DNA from: Nocardioides agri
GTDB lineage: Bacteria; Actinomycetota; Actinomycetes; Propionibacteriales; Nocardioidaceae
Assembly (NCBI RefSeq): GCF_013778305.1
Contig: NZ_JACEIC010000002.1
Location: forward strand, 1 to 64,000
DNA length: 64,000 nucleotides
Direction of reading: 5' to 3'
Of the stretch, positions 25,217-32,603 are shown in pieces. A program made the position numbers and the translations under genes. Every line of letters starts with the position of its first letter. Positions within the stretch are counted from its first letter, which is position 1. The notes under the pieces were generated by a model, which was given only the letters and a program-made list of their open reading frames with translations, ran no database searches and was not told the origin of the DNA.

Positions 25217-25402
25217 CACCGCCGCGACACCCTCATCGCCTACGACGTACGCCGCGGGCGGGTGCCTCGGGACCGGACCCGACGACCTGTGCTGACTAGC
25301 TGCGACAGCTGCGGTCGGTGCGGGTGGGAGGCGATCGTGCTGACCTCCGCTTGTCGGATCGGCTCCGGCTCGGCCGCGGACGGTCGGGTCGGAACTGATC
25401 GG

Positions 25403-25945
25403 TCAACCACGAATGCTAGCCGAAGATTCCCCGCCGGGCCGAATCCAGGCGACGTCCCCGCCCACCCGCGCGATCTCCCAGCCCTCGGCCAGGCCGCGGA
25501 GGTCCTCCCCCTCGACGACGAAGCGCACCGGGCCGGCCAGGTCGAGGACCAGTGCCGCGGCGCCGTCCAGGAGGGCCGACCGGGCCGCGACGGCGGTGGT
25601 CACGGGCACCGGACGGGCGTCGGGGCTCCAGGCGGCGAGCGCCTCGGTCCCGCTGAACGCCAGCAGCGCGAGGCGTCCGTCGGCGCCCTGCACCAGGACC
25701 GTGGCCATGTCGCTCGACTTGTCGTGGGTCAGCCCCGCCTCGTCGATCTCGACCTCGCCGAGGACCGCCACGACCGGAACCAGGACCCGCGCCTCGCGCA
25801 GGGCCCCGAGCGCGTCGGCGTACGCCGCCGGGTCGCGGTCCCAGGCGGCGAGCGCCCTGGCGAGGTCCGGTTGGGCCGCCCCGTCGTCGCCCGCGAAGCC
25901 GGGGTCCGGGATCACGCGGGAGTGGGTCGGGTCGGGCTCGAGCAC
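25403..25945 (-). CDS. SseB N-terminal-domain protein
   Basis: About 180 residues of the SseB family, a small alpha/beta domain common upstream of infC in actinobacteria and of unproven function. Typical pieces: IPDPGFAGDDGAAQPDLARALAAW near the start, VLVPVVAVLGE, KSSDMATVLVQGADGRLALLAFSG and a C-terminal WIRPG. I prefer GTG 25945 because GGGGAG stands nine bases upstream and family members begin near IPDSGF; an upstream GTG at 26008 would add 21 residues without homology or ribosome site. No signal peptide or membrane span. Confidence 0.8.
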   Translation of the reverse strand: MLEPDPTHSRVIPDPGFAGDDGAAQPDLARALAAWDRDPAAYADALGALREARVLVPVVAVLGEVEIDEAGLTHDKSSDMATVLVQGADGRLALLAFSGTEALAAWSPDARPVPVTTAVAARSALLDGAAALVLDLAGPVRFVVEGEDLRGLAEGWEIARVGGDVAWIRPGGESSASIRG

Positions 25946-26030
25946 CTCGCCATTCTCCCCGCCGACGCGGGCGAGGAGCGAATCGGCCGGCGGTGTGAGC
26001 CGACCCACGGGTCAAAGTCGAGTGTCTTAG

Positions 26031-26059
26031 TTGATTTACTCGTTTCGCTGGTCTAGACA
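26031..26059 (+). promoter_or_regulatory. Promoter of the ssu operon
   Basis: -35 TTGATT at 26031-26036, 17-base spacer, -10 TAGACA at 26054-26059. Transcription would begin near 26066-26068, at or next to the second ATG (26068), pointing to a leaderless ssuC and excluding the ATG at 26059. Confidence 0.6.
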
Positions 26060-26067
26060 TGGACGAC

Positions 26068-26883
26068 ATGTCCACCACCGCCCTGGCAGGCACCCCTGCT
26101 CCCCCACGTCAGCGACCTCGGTCGCGGTCGGCGAGGTCCCGCTTCGCCTTCCTGCGCCGGTGGGTCTCACCGATCGCCCTGATCCTGCTGTGGCAGCTGC
26201 TGTGCGTCGCCGGCGTCATCGGCGCCCGCACGCTGGCCGCCCCGACCGAGGTCGTCGCCACCGGCATCGACCTGGTGCAGGACGGCACCCTGGGCACCGA
26301 GACTCTCATCTCGCTGCAGCGGGTCGCCCTCGGCGCCCTGATCGGCGGCGTGGTCGGACTGTCCTTCGCGATCGTCGCCGGCCTGAGCCAGATCGGCGAG
26401 GACGCCATCGATCCGCCGATGCAGATGCTCCGCACGCTGCCGCACTTCGGCCTGATCTCGCTCTTCATCACCTGGTTCGGGCTCGGCGAGATGCCGAAGG
26501 TGACGCTGATCGCCATGGGCGTGTGCTTCCCGCTCTACCTCAACACCCTCGGCGGCATCCGGGGCATCGACCGCAAGATGCTCGAGGCCGCCCGCTCGAT
26601 GCACCTGACCTGGCGGCAGCAGGTGCGCCACGTGATCTTCCCCGGCGCACTCCCCCAGACGCTCGTCGGGCTGCGCCAGAGCCTCGGCATCGCCTGGCTG
26701 TCGCTGATCGTCGCGGAGACGATCGCCGCCGACTCCGGGCTCGGCTACATGATCAACGACGCCCGCGAGTTCTTCCGCACCGATGTCATCGTCGTCGGCC
26801 TCGCCATCTACAGCCTGCTCGGGCTCGGCACCGACGCCATCGTCCGCCACCTCGAGAGGAAGGCCCTCGCATGGCGAGCCTGA
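26068..26883 (+). CDS. ssuC: Alkanesulfonate ABC transporter permease
   Basis: 271-residue inner-membrane subunit with about six hydrophobic spans; the first (WVSPIALILLWQLLCVAGVI) starts near residue 32. The BPD/EAA loop is present as EAARSMHLTWRQQVRHVIFPGALP near 175-198. The CmpB/SsuC character is shown by PTEVVATGIDLVQDG early and RTLPHFGLISLFITWFGLGE in the middle. It is first in an operon with ATPase, binding protein and SsuD, so sulfonates are a better guess than nitrate or taurine. Start chosen from the promoter; ATG 26059 is the alternative. Confidence 0.9.
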   Translation: MSTTALAGTPAPPRQRPRSRSARSRFAFLRRWVSPIALILLWQLLCVAGVIGARTLAAPTEVVATGIDLVQDGTLGTETLISLQRVALGALIGGVVGLSFAIVAGLSQIGEDAIDPPMQMLRTLPHFGLISLFITWFGLGEMPKVTLIAMGVCFPLYLNTLGGIRGIDRKMLEAARSMHLTWRQQVRHVIFPGALPQTLVGLRQSLGIAWLSLIVAETIAADSGLGYMINDAREFFRTDVIVVGLAIYSLLGLGTDAIVRHLERKALAWRA

Positions 26884-27650
26884 CCACCACCGGCGCCCCG
26901 GTCGCCCGGGTCCGGGGACACCACCGCTCCTTCGGCGAGACCCACGTGCTCCGGTCGATCGACCTGGACATCGCCCCCGGCGAGTTCGTGGCACTGCTCG
27001 GACGCAGCGGGTGTGGCAAGTCCACGCTGCTGCGCAGCCTCTCGGGCCTCGACCCGACCCCGACCGAGGAGGTCGAGGTCGCCGGCCGCACGTCGGTCGC
27101 GTTCCAGGAGCCGCGCCTGCTGCCCTGGCGCCGCGTGCACGAGAACGTCGAGCTCGCGCTGCTCAACAGCCCGGAGCGCCGGCAGCGCGAGGAGCTCGCC
27201 CGGCGGACCCTGGTCGAGGTCGGCCTCGAGGAGAAGCTCGACGTCTGGCCGCTCCAGCTCTCCGGAGGCCAGGCGCAGCGGGTCTCGCTGGCCCGCGCCC
27301 TGGTCAGCAGCCCCGACCTGCTGCTGCTCGACGAGCCGTTCAGCGCCCTGGACGCGCTGACCCGCATCGACATGCACCAGCTCGTCATCGAGCTGTGGCG
27401 CCGGCACGCGATGGCCGTGCTGATCGTGACCCACGACGTCGACGAGGCCATCGCGCTCGCCGACCGGGTGCTGGTCATGGACAGCGGCCGGATCGCCCGC
27501 GAGTGGTCCATCGAGCCGCGCCGCGACGACCGCGACCTCTCCAAGCCGGAGATCGCCCGGATCCGGGCCGAGCTGCTCGACGCGCTCGGCGTCCGGCCGA
27601 CCCCGCCCAACCCCAACCGTGAGCCCGTCCGAGACCAGGGAGCAGCATGA
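26871..27650 (+). CDS. ssuB: Alkanesulfonate ABC transporter ATP-binding protein
   Basis: 259-residue ATPase with Walker A GRSGCGKST near 44-52, Q-loop FQEPRLLPWRR, signature LSGGQAQRVSLARAL, Walker B LLLLDEPFSALD and H-loop THDVDEA. The short Q-loop to signature distance and FQEPRLLPW are typical of the SsuB/TauB/NrtD group. The ATG at 26871 overlaps ssuC by 13 bases. The frame is open upstream but that part is a shadow of ssuC. Confidence 0.92.
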   Translation: MASLTTTGAPVARVRGHHRSFGETHVLRSIDLDIAPGEFVALLGRSGCGKSTLLRSLSGLDPTPTEEVEVAGRTSVAFQEPRLLPWRRVHENVELALLNSPERRQREELARRTLVEVGLEEKLDVWPLQLSGGQAQRVSLARALVSSPDLLLLDEPFSALDALTRIDMHQLVIELWRRHAMAVLIVTHDVDEAIALADRVLVMDSGRIAREWSIEPRRDDRDLSKPEIARIRAELLDALGVRPTPPNPNREPVRDQGAA

Positions 27651-28675
27651 TCCGCAAGCACAGCCCCACCCGCCGTACGAAGCTGGCCGCCCTCGGCGCC
27701 GCCCTCGCCACCGTCCTGGCCCTCGCGGGCTGCGGCGGCTCGGCGACCGGCAACGAGGGCGCCGTCGACGACGACGGCAACGTCGACCTCTCGAAGGTGA
27801 CGCTGATCGTCGGTGACCAGAAGGGCGGCTCCAAGGCGCTGCTGGCGGCCGCCGGGCTGCTCGACGACGTGGAGTACGACGTGCAGTGGAAGGAGTTCAC
27901 CTCCGGTCCCCCGCTGCTCGAGGCCCTCAACTCCGGCGCGATCCACGTCGGCGGCGTCGGCAACACGCCGCCGCTCTTCGCGGCGGCCGGGCAGGCCGAG
28001 TTCCAGGCGATCCAGGCGGCGACGTACGGCGGGACCGGCGACGCGATCGTCGTGCCGCCCGGGTCGTCGATCAAGAGCGTCGCCGACCTGAAGGGCAAGA
28101 CCGTCGGAGTCGCCGAGGGCAGCTCGGCCAACTACCACCTGCTGGCGCAGCTCGAGAAGGCCGGCCTGACGTTCTCCGACATCACGGTGAAGGACCTCCA
28201 GCCCGGCGACGCGCTGACGGCGTTCGACGCCGGCCACCTCGACGCGTGGGCGATCTGGGAGCCGTTCACGTCCCAGGCGGAGATCCAGGCCGGAGCGAAG
28301 GTGATCGCCGACGGGACCGACGTGGTCAACGGCCTGGTGTTCCAGGCGGCGTCCAACGAGGCGCTCGAGGACCCCGCGACCACCGCCGCCCTGCAGGACT
28401 ACGTCGGCCGGATCGCGCAGGCACAGGTGTGGTCGCAGACCCACCAGGAGGAGTGGGCGAAGACCTGGGCCGAGGAGACCGGCCTGCCCGAGGAGGTGAC
28501 GCTCGCGGCCGTGCAGAAGCGCCGGATCGAGCTGGTGCCGATCGACCAGTCGGTCATCGACTCCGAGCAGGAGATGGCCGACACCTTCGTCGACAACGGA
28601 CTGCTGCCCGAGAAGTACGACGTGGCGCCGTACTTCTCCGACGCCTACAACGAGTACACGACCGGGGAGAAGTGA
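27647..28675 (+). CDS. ssuA: Alkanesulfonate-binding lipoprotein
   Basis: 342-residue periplasmic-type binding protein anchored as a lipoprotein: basic start, hydrophobic stretch and lipobox LALAGC with Cys29. The NMT1/SsuA-like fold is indicated by LLEALNSGAIHVGGVGNTPPLFAAAGQ and DLKGKTVGVAEGSSANYHLLAQLEKAGL. ATGA overlap with ssuB. Delivers substrate to SsuBC; ligand assigned from the neighbouring SsuD. Confidence 0.9.
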   Translation: MIRKHSPTRRTKLAALGAALATVLALAGCGGSATGNEGAVDDDGNVDLSKVTLIVGDQKGGSKALLAAAGLLDDVEYDVQWKEFTSGPPLLEALNSGAIHVGGVGNTPPLFAAAGQAEFQAIQAATYGGTGDAIVVPPGSSIKSVADLKGKTVGVAEGSSANYHLLAQLEKAGLTFSDITVKDLQPGDALTAFDAGHLDAWAIWEPFTSQAEIQAGAKVIADGTDVVNGLVFQAASNEALEDPATTAALQDYVGRIAQAQVWSQTHQEEWAKTWAEETGLPEEVTLAAVQKRRIELVPIDQSVIDSEQEMADTFVDNGLLPEKYDVAPYFSDAYNEYTTGEK

Positions 28676-29835
28676 TGGGGCTCAAGCTGCACTGGTTCCT
28701 GCCCACCTCGGGTGACAGCCGGTCGCTGGTCGGCGCGGGACAGGGTGTGCCCGGCGGGCTCACCGGCCTCGGGGCAGGCGACGAGAGCGACTTCCGGGCG
28801 CCGACGATCGACTACCTGGCCCAGGTCGCCCGGACCGCCGAGCAGGCCGGCTTCGAGGGCGTGCTCACCCCGACCGGGACGTTCTGCGAGGACGCCTGGC
28901 TGACGACCGCCGCGCTGATCCGGGAGACGACCCGGCTGAAGTTCCTCGTCGCCTTCCGGCCGGGGGTCATCAACCCGGTGCTCGCCGCACAGATGGCGGC
29001 GGCCTACCAGCGCCACTCCGGCGGGCGGCTGATGCTCAACGTGGTCACCGGCGGCGAGCCGCGCGAACAGGCGCGCTTCGGCGACCGGGCACCCAAGGAC
29101 GAGCGGTACGCCCGGACCGAGGAGTTCCTCGCGGTCGTGCGCGGCACGTGGAGCGAGGCGCCGTTCGACTTCCACGGCCGCTTCTACGACGCCGAGGGCG
29201 CGCTGGTCAGCGGTGGCATCGACCCGGTGCCGCCGATCTACTTCGGCGGCTCGTCGGGTCCGGCAGGCCCGGTCGCCGCGAAGCACGCCGACGTCTACCT
29301 CACCTGGGGCGAGCCGCTCGAGCAGGTCGCGGAGAAGCTGTCCTGGATGCGCGAGCTCGCGGCGCAGGAGGGCCGGGCGCTGCGGTTCGGACTGCGCATC
29401 CACACCCTCTCCCGCGACACCGCCGAGGAGGCGTGGCAGCACGCGCAGTGGCTGCTCGACGGGCTGGACCCGGCCGACGTGGCCAAGGCGCAGGAGGCGA
29501 TGCGGCAGAGCGAGTCGACCGGCCAGCGGCGGATGCTCGGGCTGCGGTCGCGCACGGCGTACGCCTCGGCCCGCGAGCTGGAGGTGGCGCCGAACCTGTG
29601 GGCTGGCGTGGGCCTAGTCCGCGGCGGCGCGGGCACGGCGCTGGTGGGCAGCCACGAGGAGGTGGCCGACCGGCTCGCGGACTACCACCGCATCGGGATC
29701 GACGAGGTCATCCTCTCCGGCTACCCGCACGTCGAGGAGGCGTACCGGTTCGCGGAGGGCGTCACGCCGGTGCTCCGGCGGCGTGGCCTGCTCGACAGCG
29801 CACCGACCGACGCCCGGGTGGCGGCGCTCGCCTGA
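28675..29835 (+). CDS. ssuD: FMNH2-dependent alkanesulfonate monooxygenase
   Basis: 386-residue luciferase-like TIM-barrel enzyme that oxygenates alkanesulfonates to aldehyde plus sulfite for sulfur supply. It follows E. coli SsuD closely by memory: WFLPTSGDS at the N-terminus, GTFCEDAW (the conserved active-site region cysteine), YFGGSS, VYLTWGEP, FGLRIH, and NLWAGVGLVRGGAGTALVG with the mobile-loop arginine. ATG 28675 shares a base with the ssuA stop. No SsuE-like flavin reductase gene is nearby, so FMNH2 must come from elsewhere. Confidence 0.95.
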   Translation: MGLKLHWFLPTSGDSRSLVGAGQGVPGGLTGLGAGDESDFRAPTIDYLAQVARTAEQAGFEGVLTPTGTFCEDAWLTTAALIRETTRLKFLVAFRPGVINPVLAAQMAAAYQRHSGGRLMLNVVTGGEPREQARFGDRAPKDERYARTEEFLAVVRGTWSEAPFDFHGRFYDAEGALVSGGIDPVPPIYFGGSSGPAGPVAAKHADVYLTWGEPLEQVAEKLSWMRELAAQEGRALRFGLRIHTLSRDTAEEAWQHAQWLLDGLDPADVAKAQEAMRQSESTGQRRMLGLRSRTAYASARELEVAPNLWAGVGLVRGGAGTALVGSHEEVADRLADYHRIGIDEVILSGYPHVEEAYRFAEGVTPVLRRRGLLDSAPTDARVAALA

Positions 29836-29859
29836 GCCGCCGCCCCACCGGGCGTGTGG

Positions 29860-29865
29860 GATCCT
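29860..29865 (+). promoter_or_regulatory. -10-like GATCCT before the small membrane protein
   Basis: GATCCT, six bases, GTG at 29872. Matches the -10/N6/start spacing seen elsewhere although the first base deviates from T; used to choose the start. Confidence 0.35.
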
Positions 29866-29871
29866 GGCACC

Positions 29872-30297
29872 GTGGAGGACGCAGCCTGGTTGGCCCTCGC
29901 CCTGAGCCTCACCGTGCTCGGCGGGATCTGGACGTGGATCTCGTTCCGGCGCCGGGGCGCCCGCTCGGGGCTCCGGGCGCTCGCGGTCACGCTGCTGCCC
30001 CTGGCGGCGTACTTCACCGACACGCTCCAGATGGTGACCGCCGTCGCCACCGAGGTCGGTGACTGGGCGACGTCCCTGGCGTTCAACCCGGTGACCTGGC
30101 TCGGGATCACCCTGGCCGGCCTCTCGGTGGTGCTGTTCGTCGTCGCCGGCAGGATGCGGCCCCGGGCCGTCGACCGCGCCTCCGGGACGCCCGAGATTCA
30201 GAATCGGACGCGTTCTGACGCAAAACGCCCGGCGATAGCCCAGGATGACGACATGGCGGAGATCGAGGCGCTGCTGCGCAAGCGAGGGATCAGCTGA
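29872..30297 (+). CDS. Small three-span membrane protein of unknown function
   Basis: About 141 residues from GTG 29872 (an in-frame start at 29854 adds six). Three hydrophobic spans are visible: WLALALSLTVLGGIWTW, LRALAVTLLPLAAYF and WLGITLAGLSVVLFVVAG. They are followed by a basic/polar tail ending MAEIEALLRKRGIS, a short motif that looks like a cytosolic docking peptide. I recognise similar actinobacterial hypothetical proteins but no function. Its stop overlaps the start of the PLP-enzyme gene (TGATG), so it belongs to that operon. Confidence 0.7.
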   Translation: MEDAAWLALALSLTVLGGIWTWISFRRRGARSGLRALAVTLLPLAAYFTDTLQMVTAVATEVGDWATSLAFNPVTWLGITLAGLSVVLFVVAGRMRPRAVDRASGTPEIQNRTRSDAKRPAIAQDDDMAEIEALLRKRGIS

Positions 30298-31526
30298 TGG
30301 CGTCGCGGTCCGGAGCGGGAGTGGTGGCCCGCAACCAGCTGTGGACGCGGCTCAACGACGCCGTCGCCAAGTCCGACGCGCCGCTGCCGACGCCGGTCTT
30401 CGTCGTCGACCTCGACGCGTTCGACGCGAACGCTGCCGACCTGGTCCGCCGGGCCGGTGGACTGCCGATCCGGGTGGCCTCGAAGTCGCTGCGGATCCCG
30501 GCACTGATCGAGCGGGCGCTCGCGCACCCCGGCTTCCAGGGCGTGCTGGCGTTCACGCTGCGCGAGGCGCTGTGGCTCTACCGCGAGGGCATCTCCGACG
30601 ACCTCGTGGTCGCCTACCCGACCGTCGACCGCGGCGCGCTCGCCGAGCTCGTCGCCGATGAGGGCGCCGCGGCGGCGATCACGCTGATGGTGGACTCGGC
30701 CGCGCACCTCGACGTCGTCGAGAGCGTCCGGATCCCCTCCTCGCCGCAGGTGCGGCTGGCGCTCGACGTCGACGCCGGGCTGCACCTCGCCGGGCAGCAC
30801 ATCGGGCCGAAGCGCTCCCCGCTCCAGGACACCGCCGCGATCGTCGCTCTCGCGCGCGAGATCGCGCGTCGCGAGGGCCTGCGCCTGGTCGGCGTGATGA
30901 CCTACGAGGGCCAGGTCGCCGGGCTCCAGGACACCGTGCCGACCGCGCGCGCCAAGTCGGTCGTCGTACGCCGGCTCAAGGCGCTGTCGATGTCGCAGCT
31001 CGCCGTACGCCGCCGCGAGATCGATGCCGCGCTGCGGCAGGTCGCGTCGCTGGAGTTCTGGAACGGCGGCGGCTCCGGCTCGGTCGCCGAGACCGCCGCC
31101 GACGCGGCGGTCACCGAGATCGCCGCCGGATCGGGCCTGCTGGTGCCGACGCTCTTCGACCATTACGCCTCCTTCGAGCCGCGGCCCGCGTCGTACGTCG
31201 GCCTCCCCGTCGTACGCCGGCCCGCGCCGGGCGTCGTCACCGTGCACGGCGGCGGGATCATCGCCTCCGGCCCCACCGGCGCCGACCGCTCCCCGACCCC
31301 CTGGGCGCCCGCCGGGCTCGAGCTGACCGCGCTCGAGGGCGCCGGTGAGGTGCAGACTCCACTCACCGGTCCGTCCGCCGACCTGCTCGAGGTGGGCGAC
31401 CTGGTGTGGTTCCGCCCGGCGAAGTCCGGCGAGCCCTTCGAGCACGCCCCGACCGTGCACCTGCTGTCCGGCAGCGAGTTCGTCGACTCCGTGCCGAGCT
31501 ACCGCGGGTGTGGCCAGGCCTTCTGA
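30297..31526 (+). CDS. Fold-III PLP enzyme: alanine-racemase-like amino acid deaminase/aldolase
   Basis: 409 residues with the alanine-racemase/D-threonine-aldolase TIM barrel. TPVFVVDLDAFDANA (about 31-45) leads to the PLP lysine in RVASKSLR (about 61-68); then LRLVGVMTYEGQVAG, FWNGGGSGS (phosphate-binding glycines) and a C-terminal beta domain with VVTVHGGGIIASG. This subgroup is annotated as D-threonine aldolase or D-serine dehydratase-like, and substrate cannot be settled here. Operon: membrane protein upstream, P-loop kinase overlapping downstream by 17 bases. Confidence 0.85.
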   Translation: MASRSGAGVVARNQLWTRLNDAVAKSDAPLPTPVFVVDLDAFDANAADLVRRAGGLPIRVASKSLRIPALIERALAHPGFQGVLAFTLREALWLYREGISDDLVVAYPTVDRGALAELVADEGAAAAITLMVDSAAHLDVVESVRIPSSPQVRLALDVDAGLHLAGQHIGPKRSPLQDTAAIVALAREIARREGLRLVGVMTYEGQVAGLQDTVPTARAKSVVVRRLKALSMSQLAVRRREIDAALRQVASLEFWNGGGSGSVAETAADAAVTEIAAGSGLLVPTLFDHYASFEPRPASYVGLPVVRRPAPGVVTVHGGGIIASGPTGADRSPTPWAPAGLELTALEGAGEVQTPLTGPSADLLEVGDLVWFRPAKSGEPFEHAPTVHLLSGSEFVDSVPSYRGCGQAF

Positions 31527-32061
31527 CGGGACCGCCGCGGCCGTCCTCGACCTCCTGCTCGCCCGGCCCGCGACCCTGGGCGCGGGGCGGCTGCTGAGCA
31601 TCGACGGCCCGTCCGGCTCGGGCAAGACGACGCTCGCGTCGGCCGTCGCCGGGCTCGTCCCCGATGCCCGGGTCGTGCACGTCGACGAGCTCGTGCACGG
31701 CTGGGACGGCCTGCCCGACGTGGCCGGCCGCCTCGACGCGCTCCTGCGGCCGCTGGCCACGGGTCGTGCGGGCGCCTGCCTCGGCTACGACTGGGTCGCG
31801 GCCGCGCCGGGCGGCGAGGTGGTCGTCGAGCCGGCATCCCTGGTCGTCGTCGAGGGCGTCGGGTCGGGGTGCCTGCCGATCGCCGACCTGGTGACCGTGC
31901 TGGTCTGGGTCGAGGCCGACCTCGACGTACGGATGACCCGCGGGCTCGAGCGCGACGGCGAGACCTTCCGGCCCCACTGGGAGCAGTGGGCGCTCGCCGA
32001 GCAGCAGCACTTCGCCGAGCACCGCAGCCGGGAGCGGGCGGACCTCGTCGTCCGCACCTAG
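31510..32061 (+). CDS. P-loop NTPase of the uridine-kinase/AAA type
   Basis: 183 residues from GTG 31510, the first start that keeps the P-loop at the usual distance. Walker A is GPSGSGKTT near 32-40; DELVHGWDGLPD resembles the substrate loop of uridine/pantothenate-type kinases; VVVEGVGSG is a Walker-B-like strand and DVRMTRGLERDG the LID arginines. A small-molecule kinase is likely, substrate unknown. Overlap with the PLP-enzyme gene suggests a joint pathway. Followed seven bases later by the 50-bp palindrome. Confidence 0.82.
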   Translation: MARPSDGTAAAVLDLLLARPATLGAGRLLSIDGPSGSGKTTLASAVAGLVPDARVVHVDELVHGWDGLPDVAGRLDALLRPLATGRAGACLGYDWVAAAPGGEVVVEPASLVVVEGVGSGCLPIADLVTVLVWVEADLDVRMTRGLERDGETFRPHWEQWALAEQQHFAEHRSRERADLVVRT

Positions 32062-32131
32062 GTCGAATCGAGACTTCTGACGGTCGAATCGATCGATTCG
32101 ACCGTCAGAAGTCTCGACTCAACGGCAGAAG
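32061..32131. repeat. 50-bp perfect palindrome with flanking partial units (two-way terminator?)
   Basis: 32068-32117 is a perfect 50-base palindrome centred on ATCGAT. The left arm contains GGTCGAATCGA twice (32061-32071 and 32082-32092), and the right flank CGACTCAACGGCAGAAG (32115-32131) is a degenerate further unit. It lies between convergent genes, seven bases after the plus-strand stop and just past the minus-strand stop at 32139, ideal for bidirectional termination. Unit core resembles the 22-bp repeats at 15111 and 38156. Confidence 0.85.
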
Positions 32132-32138
32132 CCTTGCC

Positions 32139-32603
32139 TCACGGCGCGGACTGGTGCTCGACGGTGGCGCGGAGCTCGCGGACCGCCTGCTTGGCGCGGT
32201 TGCCGTCGGAGCCCTGGATGCCCATGGCGGCGACCGTGCTGCCGTCGGCGAGGTCGATGGTCACCCACGGGGCGCCGGGCGGGAGGTGCACGGCGACCAC
32301 CTGCGCCCAGGCGTACTCGCGGCGGCGGTAGCCGTTGACGACGACCAGCCGGTCGGGCTCGGCCACGACCCGCGACCGGACGAGCGCGAACCACACCGCG
32401 AACGCCAGCAGGCCGAGGGCGATGACCGTGATCCGCTGGAAGGTCGTGAAGCGCGCCTGGGTCTCCTCGTCGAAGCCGACCCAGGCCAGCGCGCACACGA
32501 TCAGCAGGCCGGCGCCGAGGACCGTGCCGGCCATCCGGACGCCGAAGGGGCGCCAGGTGTGCGGCAGCGCCGGCACCGGCCCGCGCTCAGAGGCGGCAGG
32601 CAT
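32139..32603 (-). CDS. PH-domain membrane protein at the end of the rib-his operon
   Basis: 154 residues from ATG 32603, which overlaps the last 17 bases of hisG; GTG/ATG starts further up are inside hisG. Two hydrophobic spans (MAGTVLGAGLLIVCALAWVG and ITVIALGLLAFAVWFALV) are followed by a bacterial PH-like beta domain with RLVVVNGYRRREYAWAQVVAVHL and GAPWVTIDLADGSTVAAMGIQ. PH-domain membrane proteins next to hisG are common in actinobacteria; role unknown. Confidence 0.82.
   Translation of the reverse strand: MPAASERGPVPALPHTWRPFGVRMAGTVLGAGLLIVCALAWVGFDEETQARFTTFQRITVIALGLLAFAVWFALVRSRVVAEPDRLVVVNGYRRREYAWAQVVAVHLPPGAPWVTIDLADGSTVAAMGIQGSDGNRAKQAVRELRATVEHQSAP

Larger units (their letters stand above)
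25086..25402 (-). promoter_or_regulatory. Long structured leader/intergenic region upstream of infC
   Basis: About 317 bases without a convincing gene. On the minus strand it contains two strong hairpins and, nearer the gene, ACCGG/CCGGT flanking CTT at about 25117-25105, then the Shine-Dalgarno AGGAGG. GGCTTCC occurs in both the large stem and the last hairpin, so the single GGAAGCC arm could pair with either; this is compatible with a switching leader. A TTGACC at 25406-25401 overlaps the SseB stop but I found no convincing -10 behind it. Confidence 0.45.

Noticed and set aside
24836..25236. Upstream open frames in the infC leader as leader peptides
   Set aside because: They run in other frames deep into infC, lack ribosome sites and show no conserved composition; the hairpins explain the region better.
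31510..32603. Mobile element bounded by the 50-bp palindrome
   Set aside because: No transposase, no matching second terminal repeat and no target duplication seen; position between convergent stops fits termination.
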